DNA of 38,860 nucleotides from Euryarchaeota archaeon UBA433 (GTDB lineage Archaea; Thermoplasmatota; Poseidoniia; Poseidoniales; Poseidoniaceae). Positions 24,290 to 31,644 of the stretch are shown here, piece after piece; position 1 is the first letter of the stretch, and each line of letters starts with the position of its first letter. Both the position numbers and the translations under genes were made by a program. The stretch lies in assembly GCA_002495535.1 (NCBI GenBank), contig DAFX01000076.1, forward strand, positions 2,477-41,336, read 5' to 3'. Below the pieces are notes generated by a model. That model did not search any database. It was not told the origin of the DNA and saw nothing but the letters and a program-made list of their open reading frames with translations.

Positions 24290-25303
24290 ATGAAGCAAAA
24301 CACAAGGACCCAAACCAGCAACCTGAACACAAGTTCCCGCATCCGAAAGGACGCTCGGGACAGCAGCCACCCAGTGCGACGCACCCTCGAGGGCCACACA
24401 CGTCCGTGCGAGGAATGTGGAGTTGTCGACTGGCAGCTCGACGACAGTCGAGGTGAGATCACATGCAATGCATGCGGCCTCGTTGTCGAAGAGAACGTCA
24501 TCGACCCAGGGGCCGAATGGACCAACAGGGACCGCAGTCAAGATCGCTCTCGTGTCGGCCAACCTCTGACCTACACACTGGCGGACAAAGGCCTCAACAC
24601 CACCATCGACGTCAGGGACCTCAACACTGGATCTGCAGGTCGTCACGGTATCTCTTCACAAGCACGCCGTGAATGGCGACGAAGGCGAGTCATCGATGAA
24701 CGCTCCAAAACTCGAAAGAGCCGCGAGCGCAACCTGGTACGTGCGAACCAATTCATTCGGGATAATTCGGGACTGCCAAAGCCGTTGCAAGAGGAAGCCG
24801 CACGTTTGTACCGTCGATTGTCTGGTGAAGGGTTTGTCACCGGCCGCTCCATTGCCGGCGTTACAGCTGCCTGCACCTACCTCGTGGCCAGACAGGAAAA
24901 CCTCCCTCGGCAGATACCAGACATCTCACAGGCGTTTGATGTAACTGAAAAGGAACTTTCAAGGTTGATTCGCCAAGTTTCTCGGCGACTGAACCTCCAC
25001 AAGATTTCGTCACCCGATCAGTACTTTGACAAATTCATATCCGATTTGCAACTTCCACCGAACACCCACATCCAAGTTGGGCACCTCTGGTCTGCAATTC
25101 AACCTCATGAAGACATCTGGCAGGGCAAGAAGCCAATGGGTGTTGCTGCTGCACTGATCTACAAAGCATCGACTGAGTCTGGTTCCCCAAGAACACAATC
25201 AGAAGTCTGTAATGTCGCTAACGTCTCTGAAGTCACCCTTCGAGGCCTGCTGCGACTGATCGACGGTTTGCTCAGCCAACTTGGCTTTGTATCCGAGCAG
25301 TGA
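24290..25303 (+). CDS. tfb: transcription initiation factor B
   Basis: A 337-residue archaeal TFB (TFIIB homologue) that bridges TBP-bound promoter DNA and RNA polymerase. The N-terminal zinc ribbon is C40-x2-C43-x15-C59-x2-C62, followed by the B-reader/linker segment (DPGAEWTNRDRSQDRSRVG...). Two cyclin-like repeats follow at about 150-235 and 245-335; the first has ARLYRRLSGEGFVTGRSIAGVTAACTY in two halves typical of TFB, the second GVAAALIYKAS and a helix-turn-helix-like EVCNVANVSEVTLRGLLRLI. A 39-residue basic extension precedes the zinc ribbon, longer than usual. The frame is open back to 24059, but that region contains the promoter and a hairpin, so the ATG at 24290 with AGGAG is preferred. 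Confidence 0.94.
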   Translation: MKQNTRTQTSNLNTSSRIRKDARDSSHPVRRTLEGHTRPCEECGVVDWQLDDSRGEITCNACGLVVEENVIDPGAEWTNRDRSQDRSRVGQPLTYTLADKGLNTTIDVRDLNTGSAGRHGISSQARREWRRRRVIDERSKTRKSRERNLVRANQFIRDNSGLPKPLQEEAARLYRRLSGEGFVTGRSIAGVTAACTYLVARQENLPRQIPDISQAFDVTEKELSRLIRQVSRRLNLHKISSPDQYFDKFISDLQLPPNTHIQVGHLWSAIQPHEDIWQGKKPMGVAAALIYKASTESGSPRTQSEVCNVANVSEVTLRGLLRLIDGLLSQLGFVSEQ

Positions 25304-25354
25304 GCCTCATAATCTGTGGCAACCTTGATGAATCGGGCACTGGTCCATCCTATC

Positions 25355-25633
25355 ATGGGCTTCAAAGCAAAAGCACGAAAGCACAAGGCCGACTCTGGCC
25401 AAGCCGACCAAAGCGTAGTGAAGAAAACGAAGAAGGAAGGAGAAATCCCCTGTGGTGTCAACACGTGCGACCGCTTCGCCGACAAGAGTTTCGGTGGCCG
25501 ATCGCTCTCCATCGACAATGCGATTGATGTGTGGGGGGACGGTGGATACACCGAGCGAAAAGGTCGTGTTCGTGTGTGCAAATCCTGCTACCGCAAGTGG
25601 AAGAAGGACAGCAAGGCTGAAGACACCTATTGA
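25355..25633 (+). CDS. small basic zinc-finger-like protein
   Basis: A 92-residue protein with a Lys-rich N-terminus (MGFKAKARKHKADSGQ) and four Cys arranged as C33-x4-C38 and C75-x2-C78 (IPCGVNTCDR and VRVCKSCYRKWKK). This is compatible with one zinc site and nucleic-acid binding. The 36-residue loop between the pairs is conserved-looking (GGRSLSIDNAIDVWGDGGY). The family was not recognised. The frame extends upstream to a GTG at 25316, but the ATG at 25355 leaves 51 bases after the TFB stop and begins the basic segment cleanly. It may share a transcript with TFB. Confidence 0.65.
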   Translation: MGFKAKARKHKADSGQADQSVVKKTKKEGEIPCGVNTCDRFADKSFGGRSLSIDNAIDVWGDGGYTERKGRVRVCKSCYRKWKKDSKAEDTY

Positions 25634-25702
25634 TTTTCACTTTCAGTTTCACCTCATGGGTGTGGCAAAGGAAAGAGTACCTCCGGCTCTGCTTTCTGTT
25701 GT

Positions 25703-26320
25703 ATGAACAACCGAGTTGTCGTTCGAAGTCTTGTCACGCCCCAAGGATGCCTCGTCGCCATGGATGATGGTTTAATCCAATGGCGACCGAACATTGGCCC
25801 TAACCGTCGAATGAAACTTGACGCCATTGCTACGGTCATGGTGGTGCTCAAGGGCCCATCGCTCAGCATAGAGACCGCCGTAATTGGCGATGCCCAAGGA
25901 GGCGTGACCTTGTTGTCGCTTCCAGCGATGGAGGTCATCGACAAATTTGCTGTTGAAGGTGGGGTCGTGCGATCCATGTGCACGGTTTCTTCGAGTGAAT
26001 CCTCATTCCTCGCAGCGACCCAAAGTGGTCAAGTTTGGATGGTTGGGGCGAATGTCCCCCAACGCGGAATCAAACTGCTCACACACGATGGCCCAATCAC
26101 CAGCATGCGTTTACATGAGAACATGATTTACATCCAAAGCGGATGGACCCGAGCGAGTTACTCAATGGATGGCGCTCAGGCGAACTGCTTCGACGGGATG
26201 AAACCGTTCCATGAGAAGGCGCAGCAACGAGCGAACCGAAGGGCCAAAATCATGGAAGCTGAACAGCGAAAAACAACACTTCCTCAACCTTTAATGCTCG
26301 ATCTGCCAGTAGTTGCCTAG
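25703..26320 (+). CDS. hypothetical beta-propeller-like protein
   Basis: A 205-residue soluble protein. Residues 1-165 consist of repeated short beta strands with turns such as MDDGLIQWRP, IGDAQGGVTLLSL, AATQSGQVWMVG and DGPITSMRLHENMIYIQSG, a pattern like WD40/YVTN-type propeller blades though too short for a full propeller. Residues about 166-195 are a basic helix (KAQQRANRRAKIMEAEQRK). No known family was identified. Its TAG stop overlaps the stop of the convergent metallo-beta-lactamase-fold gene within a shared CTAG. Confidence 0.55.
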   Translation: MNNRVVVRSLVTPQGCLVAMDDGLIQWRPNIGPNRRMKLDAIATVMVVLKGPSLSIETAVIGDAQGGVTLLSLPAMEVIDKFAVEGGVVRSMCTVSSSESSFLAATQSGQVWMVGANVPQRGIKLLTHDGPITSMRLHENMIYIQSGWTRASYSMDGAQANCFDGMKPFHEKAQQRANRRAKIMEAEQRKTTLPQPLMLDLPVVA

Positions 26321-27081
26321 ACGGATTCTTTCTCTGCTAACGGCCAGGGAGGATGAGAAGTGTACCACATTGCTGTCGGTGCTGGACGCCCCCATGATCG
26401 AGGAACAGTTCCATCACGGTCTTCACAGCCTCGAAGGAACCCCAAATGCTGCTCTAAAACCTCTTGAACGCGTTTCTTACCTCGAATGGCTGGGCCTTGC
26501 AGGGGTACAATTGCAGCCGGTCGCTTGTTTTTGACACGCTCCAAACTTTCGATCAGGTCGGGAAGACAGCCCCCCGGTAAATCCCAGCGAGCGGGGCGGT
26601 CGGCACGGGGCAAAATACACCCAACAACAATCATGTTTTGTTGAGGAATAAAGAAGCCCATTCCATCAGGTGAGCACCCCGGTAAATGGAGTGCCTCAAC
26701 CTGGCCATCGCCGAGGGCGAACACTTCACCTGGAACGCATACTTCGGTTTTCAAGGCCGGCATATCTGAATCAAATCGATTCGCCCACGTCGTGAAGAAA
26801 TCACCGGTTTCCAACGCCGCCTGTCCCTCAGAATGAATGTGTACGGTGCAACCGTCGAAGGCCTCAGAGATGTGTCTTGCAGCACCGGAGCAAGGGAACC
26901 TCTTGCTGGTCAAAAGAATTCGATCAACGGCGGTATCCTCGTTCAAAAGCCCCTTAATCCGTTCCACTTGCAAGGCTTGGTACCATGAAGTCCCGGCATC
27001 GATCACGAGCGTTCCATGCGAGCCAGACACAACAACGGCGTTGGAATCGTGATGGATTCCTGGGAGCCGCACCACACGCAT
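26317..27081 (-). CDS. metallo-beta-lactamase-fold protein lacking the metal ligands
   Basis: A 254-residue protein with the strand pattern of the fold: VVVSGSHGTLVIDAGTSW (15-33), RILLTSKRFPCSGAARHI (54-71), VEALHLPGCSPDGMGFFIP (128-146), NMIVVGCILPR (149-159) and AAIVPLQGPAI (189-199). In active members these carry HxHxDH, H, D and H. Here the equivalents are S59, R61, P63, C64, then C136, C155 and Q195, so the standard two-metal site is absent while three ligand positions are Cys. It may be a pseudoenzyme or use another chemistry. The flanking glycines and the DAGT loop are intact, which argues for a folded, selected protein. The start ATG is at 27081; no clear promoter was found. Confidence 0.7.
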   Translation of the reverse strand: MRVVRLPGIHHDSNAVVVSGSHGTLVIDAGTSWYQALQVERIKGLLNEDTAVDRILLTSKRFPCSGAARHISEAFDGCTVHIHSEGQAALETGDFFTTWANRFDSDMPALKTEVCVPGEVFALGDGQVEALHLPGCSPDGMGFFIPQQNMIVVGCILPRADRPARWDLPGGCLPDLIESLERVKNKRPAAIVPLQGPAIRGKKRVQEVLEQHLGFLRGCEDRDGTVPRSWGRPAPTAMWYTSHPPWPLAEKESV

Positions 27082-27189
27082 GCTTGAGGCTAGTGCCCGC
27101 AGTCTTTCAACACTGCTTCGGGAAGAGTTAGAACAAACAATGAGGTGGGGAAAGGTGACCTTGTCCCATATTGTCCACCTCGGTGGTGA

Positions 27190-27196
27190 TTAAATA
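27190..27196 (+). promoter_or_regulatory. TATA box for L40e gene
   Basis: TTAAATA is centred 25 nt before the ATG at 27218, so the ribosomal protein message would begin at or next to its start codon (leaderless). Confidence 0.6.
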
Positions 27197-27217
27197 GGGG
27201 GAGTGGGTCGCTTTGCC

Positions 27218-27367
27218 ATGGCACGATTCCCTGAAGCAGAAGCTCGCTTGCTCCACCGCAAGATTTGCATGCGCTGCAACGCCCGTAATGCAGTTCGTGC
27301 TGCACGCTGTCGAAAGTGTGGCTACAAGGGACTTCGTCCTAAGAACATCGAGCGCAAGGGCGCATGA
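27218..27367 (+). CDS. rpl40e: ribosomal protein L40e
   Basis: A 49-residue gene. The protein starts MARFPEAEARLLHRKICMRC and has a zinc knuckle C17-x2-C20-x10-C31-x2-C34 followed by GYKGLRPKNIERKGA. This is the archaeal L40e of the large ribosomal subunit, which in eukaryotes is made as a ubiquitin fusion; no ubiquitin part is present here. Length and motif order are typical. A TATA box 25 nt upstream suggests a leaderless message. It is convergent with the prepilin peptidase gene. Confidence 0.95.
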   Translation: MARFPEAEARLLHRKICMRCNARNAVRAARCRKCGYKGLRPKNIERKGA

Positions 27368-27397
27368 TGTCGACACATCTGTGATCATTTCTTTGGC

Positions 27398-28396
27398 CTA
27401 CAAGCCTAGCAATGGCATGATCAATACCATCGGATCTCCTAAGAGAACAAGCGGTATGATTGCTGGGAATAAGAACACCAAGAGTGGTAGTTTTGAACTG
27501 ACCCATACGCTTTCTACTCCAGCATCTGCCAGTTCCTGAACGGCTGCTTCAAGCGCTTCTTTGGAAGGAGTTTGCCGAGGAGCACGAGTTCTATGCTGCA
27601 CCTTCGTGGAACCATCAGGCATTTCGATCAATGTGGTCAACAACCACACATGGCGGTTGAGAACCTCCTTCCTTTCAATTTTAGAGGCATGCCATGCTAA
27701 CCTCACTTCGCTCAAAGAACCAATATTCCCCTTGATGGCATTGCGGGCCAGTAGAATGAATGGAATAGCAAGGAAACTGAGACCGCCCCACATCAGTAGG
27801 GCTAAACTTGGTGGGAGCGCGACCAATGCAGTCGATGTGGCATCGCTGAGGTTGAGAGGTACGGTTGACCAATCGGGGAAAAGGAGAGCGACCCACATGA
27901 GGGCCTTTGCATCGGCGCCTCCATGCAGGAGGCGGAACCTCCAAGCCAGATCAATAATGAGGATAACGAAAAAGACAGCGAACGTTTTCCACCACAAAGC
28001 ACCGAGTGTGGTGTCGTTGCCAAGCATGACATCGAGAGGTGAAGTGGATTGATATTGTATCGCACCCATCACCACACCAACAATGCTGACGAGGTACCAC
28101 ATTGTCACGAAAAGATCCATACGGGAGCCTGCACGCAAATCGCTCCACGATGGACGGCCAAGTACCGCTCCGCTCGCATAGGCAACAACGGCTGAAGCGG
28201 TGAGATAAATTGTAAGATCTGCACCTTGATTCATCAGATCCAAAGTCCAAAGGAAGAGAGCTGGTTTTACCCAATCAATCCAATGCTCGTTTGCAACCCT
28301 TCGTTCTTTATGATCCATCCAGGCAGCGACACCCATTCCAAGCGTCAAAGCAAGGATACGGGACCACCCGAGGATGTCCGTTTGGTTGATGTCCAT
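27398..28396 (-). CDS. archaeal A24 prepilin peptidase
   Basis: A 332-residue membrane aspartic protease that cuts the leader of archaeal pilins or archaellins. The two catalytic Asp sites are visible: D28 in AAWMDHKERRVANEHW and D162 in LLHGGADAKALMW, the GxxD motif followed by a hydrophobic helix. About six to seven hydrophobic helices are seen (near 11-26, 44-58, 62-79, 95-112, 138-151, 190-215 and 297-328). A soluble segment of about 70 residues (225-296) lies before the last helices, as in archaeal FlaK-type enzymes. No pilin gene is recognised in the window. An A/T box CTTTAAG at 28420-28426 lies about 27 nt before this start on the minus strand. Confidence 0.85.
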   Translation of the reverse strand: MDINQTDILGWSRILALTLGMGVAAWMDHKERRVANEHWIDWVKPALFLWTLDLMNQGADLTIYLTASAVVAYASGAVLGRPSWSDLRAGSRMDLFVTMWYLVSIVGVVMGAIQYQSTSPLDVMLGNDTTLGALWWKTFAVFFVILIIDLAWRFRLLHGGADAKALMWVALLFPDWSTVPLNLSDATSTALVALPPSLALLMWGGLSFLAIPFILLARNAIKGNIGSLSEVRLAWHASKIERKEVLNRHVWLLTTLIEMPDGSTKVQHRTRAPRQTPSKEALEAAVQELADAGVESVWVSSKLPLLVFLFPAIIPLVLLGDPMVLIMPLLGL

Positions 28397-28471
28397 AGCA
28401 TGCGGGTGGCGGCAATCAACTTAAAGACGGCCTACACTCAGCAACAGGTATCGACCAAAGGGGCTGTAATC

Positions 28472-28738
28472 ATGGACATCGAATCACGACTTCAACAAGT
28501 TGCCACAGTCATCAACCAAATTGACGACCCTAAAGTCCCTCGAAACATTCGGCGCCAAGCCAAAGAGGCCTGTGAAAATTGGTTGCTGAACACGTCAAAG
28601 AAAATCGACGTTCGGATTGCAATGGCTCAGTCTAAACTTGAAGAATTGTATGAAGACCCGAATATCCCGCCAGAATTTGGAACATTAATCCTCATGATCA
28701 ACACCGAATTGGAAAAGATCCTCACCGAAGTGCTTTGA
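28472..28738 (+). CDS. UPF0147 family protein
   Basis: An 88-residue all-helical protein, MDIESRLQQVATVINQIDDP..., with the family block VPRNIRRQAKEA and the C-terminal helix PPEFGTLILMINTELEKI. UPF0147 (PF03685) is a small archaeal family of unknown function. Length is typical. The frame extends far upstream without a good start; the ATG at 28472 matches the family. It is divergent from the prepilin peptidase, and its stop directly adjoins the stop of the convergent AI-2E transporter gene. Confidence 0.88.
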   Translation: MDIESRLQQVATVINQIDDPKVPRNIRRQAKEACENWLLNTSKKIDVRIAMAQSKLEELYEDPNIPPEFGTLILMINTELEKILTEVL

Positions 28739-30163
28739 TCATTCTTCTTCTTCGATAGCCAGCAGCATCTGTTGAAGCAACGGGCGCGTTTCCTTGTCGA
28801 GTTTACCTTGATGCAAGGAGGAGGTGACCTCTGCAGCCAAATCCTGATGGCTGCGCAACGCATCTGCCACATTAACAATCAAATCCATCTGGTCGTCACT
28901 GACACGGTTACGGCGCAACACTCGTTGGATTGTAATTCTGCCCGAAATCAACTGGACTTCACGATCGCTGTACCCCAAGACCTCCTGCAGTTGCCCAAGT
29001 GATTGGGATTCAAAAGAGGACAATCGGCCGTCTTTCATCGCCTCTTCCCAAGCCTCATCGATGGAAGGGGCACGTTCTGAGAGCAAAATTGAGATTGGTC
29101 GTGTGGCTTCGATATTCTCGAGCACAATCTTGATGATGACTGCGAATGGAACTGCCAAAATCATCCCTAATATGCCCCACCCAGCAAAGGAAATGGCCGT
29201 CACAAGAAGCAAGAGCACGGGTGACAAATCGAGGGCCCGACCAGCCCAGCGAGTTTCAATAATCTGGCCCCAAAGTTGCTGGTTGGTCAACAGAAGAAGG
29301 ATGAGCAGAGTGAGTGCAGCCGGTTCAAGTAAAATCAATCCGAGGATGATTGGTGGTAATGTAGCGATAAGTGAACCAATGTAGGGGACATAATTGAGCA
29401 AGAAGGTCAAGAGCGCCCAGGTGAACCATAGATCAATACCGAACACGAGCATGACAAGACCGGCACAGACCGCAGTTCCAAGTCCCACGCCAGTTTTCAC
29501 GACGATGTAGGTGTTGACACTTGCTTCAATTTTAGTTCGTACAATTTGCACTTTTTCACTCGCACCACCGGGCCAAGCACGTTCAATTCGGCCCGGAAGG
29601 AGACTTGCTTCGAAGATGATAAAAATCAGGAAAAACATGACCGTTATGCTTGTTGTGAGCAGGGAGCCAACTCCAGCAAGCATACCGACTGCCGCATCTG
29701 AAAGTTGCTGGTCGTTTTCAAGAACCCCCCAGGCAGCTAGATCTTCAACGAGCGTGTTGTTGATTGCATCGTCCTCTTCGAAGGCCACCGAAAGGAGAGG
29801 TGTGGTCTTCAAATCATGCCATCGCTCTTCAAGCATCACGTTGTAATCGTCCATTTTCTGTTCATCAGCGATGACTTCCGAGGCTTGGTAGTAAGCAAAG
29901 AAAGCCGCAGATGAAACCACTAAGAGGGTCAGAAGGACCATGGTAAGGTACGACAAAATGACCGGAAAACCATTGGTCGAAAGGTAATCGGAACCCGGTT
30001 TCAAAACGAAATAAATGGCCAGTGCAATGAAGAATGGTTGCAGGACTCCCTTGAGAAGAATCAGCCACACGACTGCCAAACTGATGATGATCATCGCATG
30101 AGCAAAAGTCGAGACTCGTCGGTTGAATCGTCCGGTATCCCAAGCAGTACCCACCTGTTCCAT
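28739..30163 (-). CDS. AI-2E family transporter with cytoplasmic C-terminal extension
   Basis: A 474-residue membrane protein of the PF01594 family (TqsA, YdiK, PerM relatives). Hydrophobic helices occupy about residues 22-50, 62-84, 155-185, 214-240, 240-262, 264-300 and 310-345, with a hydrophilic loop (90-150) in the usual place. Typical blocks are FALLTFLLNYVPYIGSLIATLPP-like (LLTFLLNYVPYIGS) and GRALDLSPVLLLLV. Members export autoinducer-2 or are Na+/H+ antiporters, so the substrate cannot be set. After the last helix about 115 residues follow that are acidic and helical (DEAWEEAMKDGRLSS... to EEEE), longer than most members. A GGTAAATC box lies about 20 nt before the start at 30163. Confidence 0.85.
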   Translation of the reverse strand: MEQVGTAWDTGRFNRRVSTFAHAMIIISLAVVWLILLKGVLQPFFIALAIYFVLKPGSDYLSTNGFPVILSYLTMVLLTLLVVSSAAFFAYYQASEVIADEQKMDDYNVMLEERWHDLKTTPLLSVAFEEDDAINNTLVEDLAAWGVLENDQQLSDAAVGMLAGVGSLLTTSITVMFFLIFIIFEASLLPGRIERAWPGGASEKVQIVRTKIEASVNTYIVVKTGVGLGTAVCAGLVMLVFGIDLWFTWALLTFLLNYVPYIGSLIATLPPIILGLILLEPAALTLLILLLLTNQQLWGQIIETRWAGRALDLSPVLLLLVTAISFAGWGILGMILAVPFAVIIKIVLENIEATRPISILLSERAPSIDEAWEEAMKDGRLSSFESQSLGQLQEVLGYSDREVQLISGRITIQRVLRRNRVSDDQMDLIVNVADALRSHQDLAAEVTSSLHQGKLDKETRPLLQQMLLAIEEEE

Positions 30164-30204
30164 ACCCTCACGGTTGGAGATTTACCTATTGAAGATGTTC
30201 CAGT

Positions 30205-31581
30205 TTACTCCTCTGAAGTATCTTTTCCGGATGGGTGTTCGTGTTCTTCATCTTCAAGTGTTGGCAACCGTAACGAAAGGAGGGCGGCAAGAATCATGAG
30301 CACACCACATAAATGGAAAGCAGTATGGTAATCAAGAGGCCATGCTCGGGCATCGGTGTACACCCAAACAAACCCTCCAGTGAGTGGGCCAAGAATTCTC
30401 GACAGCGCTCCCACTGATTCTTGAGCACCCATCACCACTCCAAGTTCGTAGCCCTCTGTCTTGGCGATCCGAGTGAGGAACGATGATGAAGAGGGTTGGA
30501 AAAGCCCGTTGCCAACTGAGATCAGTGCGCCGACTAAAAGAATGTGAATCCAGCGGTTTTCAAACTGAGTATACGGGATGAGAACAAGTCCAATACCAGT
30601 GACCATTATGGCTAAGGGGATAAGCCGCCGAGTGCCAATTTTACGGCTGAGTGGTCCAATCAAGAAGCCTTGTGTAAGGATACCTGAAACGCCAATCATA
30701 GCAAACACACGCCCATTGTCGGCCTCGCTGAAAGCCAAGCCACCATCGGCGGGAGACATTTGGGTATACAGAATGAACACGGCGTGCATGATGGTAAAGC
30801 CAAAAATGAACAGCATTGACACCCAAATAACAACTGAGACTGACCCAGAACGGAGCATTGAATTGGTGTTGCGCATCGTATGAACCATACCTTTCGCCCA
30901 CGATTTTCGTTCCCCTTGGGTCCTATGTTCTTGCGGAAGAGATTCCGGCAGATTTCGAACGGCAACAAGCAAGGAAAGAACGGAAAGAAGACTTGCTACA
31001 GCGCATGGAAGCAGGTATGGGTGGCTGTCAAAGATCGTACCAACGAAAAATTCCCAGCGACTTGCCGGATCTGAGAGTTCACCACCAATGAAGGGGCCGA
31101 ATGTGAAACCTAAACCAAATGCGGCACCGATGAGTCCCATTCGTGTTGCCAACTGTTGAGGCGTGCTTACGTCTCCAATGTAGGCGCGTGCAACAGCCAA
31201 ATTTCCGTTGAATACACCGGCAAGGAAACGAGCAGCCAGGGCCATGACCAGGGTGTTCGCAAGCCCAAACATCGTGAAAAAGACGGTGTTTCCCACCAGC
31301 CCAACCATCAACACTGGGCGCCGGCCGATTCGGTCTGAAAGTGAACCCCAAAATGGAGAGAACAAAAATTGAGCCGCTGAGTAAGATGTCATTAGGATCC
31401 CAACCCAAATGCCAATGTTTGCTTCTTGGCTGGCGGGTGTCAAATCTTCGACCAAATAAGTGAGGAATGGAATCACGATGCCAAAGCCAATCATATCGAT
31501 GACTGTGACCAAAAACAGAACGAGAAGGGCACCCTTGCTCGCATCAACAACCGGAAGTGGTTGGTCGACCTTGGTGTCCAT
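30205..31581 (-). CDS. MFS transporter, drug:H+ antiporter-like
   Basis: A 458-residue protein with about twelve hydrophobic helices. The first starts LVLFLVTVIDMIGFGIVIPF, and the loop after helix 2 has the MFS signature GSLSDRIGRRPVLMVG; a matching GPLSRKIGTRRLIPLA is in the second half. FLAGVFNGNLAVARAYIGD is the helix-4 motif and FGPFIGG the helix-5 motif (GxxxGPxxGG) typical of DHA1/TetA-type exporters. A glutamate-rich tail ends the protein. The substrate is unknown; the close TetA-like pattern suggests efflux of a hydrophobic compound. An in-frame TTG at 31593 is an alternative start. It is on the same strand as, and just after, the LonB gene. Confidence 0.88.
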   Translation of the reverse strand: MDTKVDQPLPVVDASKGALLVLFLVTVIDMIGFGIVIPFLTYLVEDLTPASQEANIGIWVGILMTSYSAAQFLFSPFWGSLSDRIGRRPVLMVGLVGNTVFFTMFGLANTLVMALAARFLAGVFNGNLAVARAYIGDVSTPQQLATRMGLIGAAFGLGFTFGPFIGGELSDPASRWEFFVGTIFDSHPYLLPCAVASLLSVLSLLVAVRNLPESLPQEHRTQGERKSWAKGMVHTMRNTNSMLRSGSVSVVIWVSMLFIFGFTIMHAVFILYTQMSPADGGLAFSEADNGRVFAMIGVSGILTQGFLIGPLSRKIGTRRLIPLAIMVTGIGLVLIPYTQFENRWIHILLVGALISVGNGLFQPSSSSFLTRIAKTEGYELGVVMGAQESVGALSRILGPLTGGFVWVYTDARAWPLDYHTAFHLCGVLMILAALLSLRLPTLEDEEHEHPSGKDTSEE

Positions 31582-31644
31582 ACCCCTCGCCAATCAAGGG
31601 GCCTTCTTGTACCCAACGCACTGTAAAAGTGTGAGCGCTGGCGT

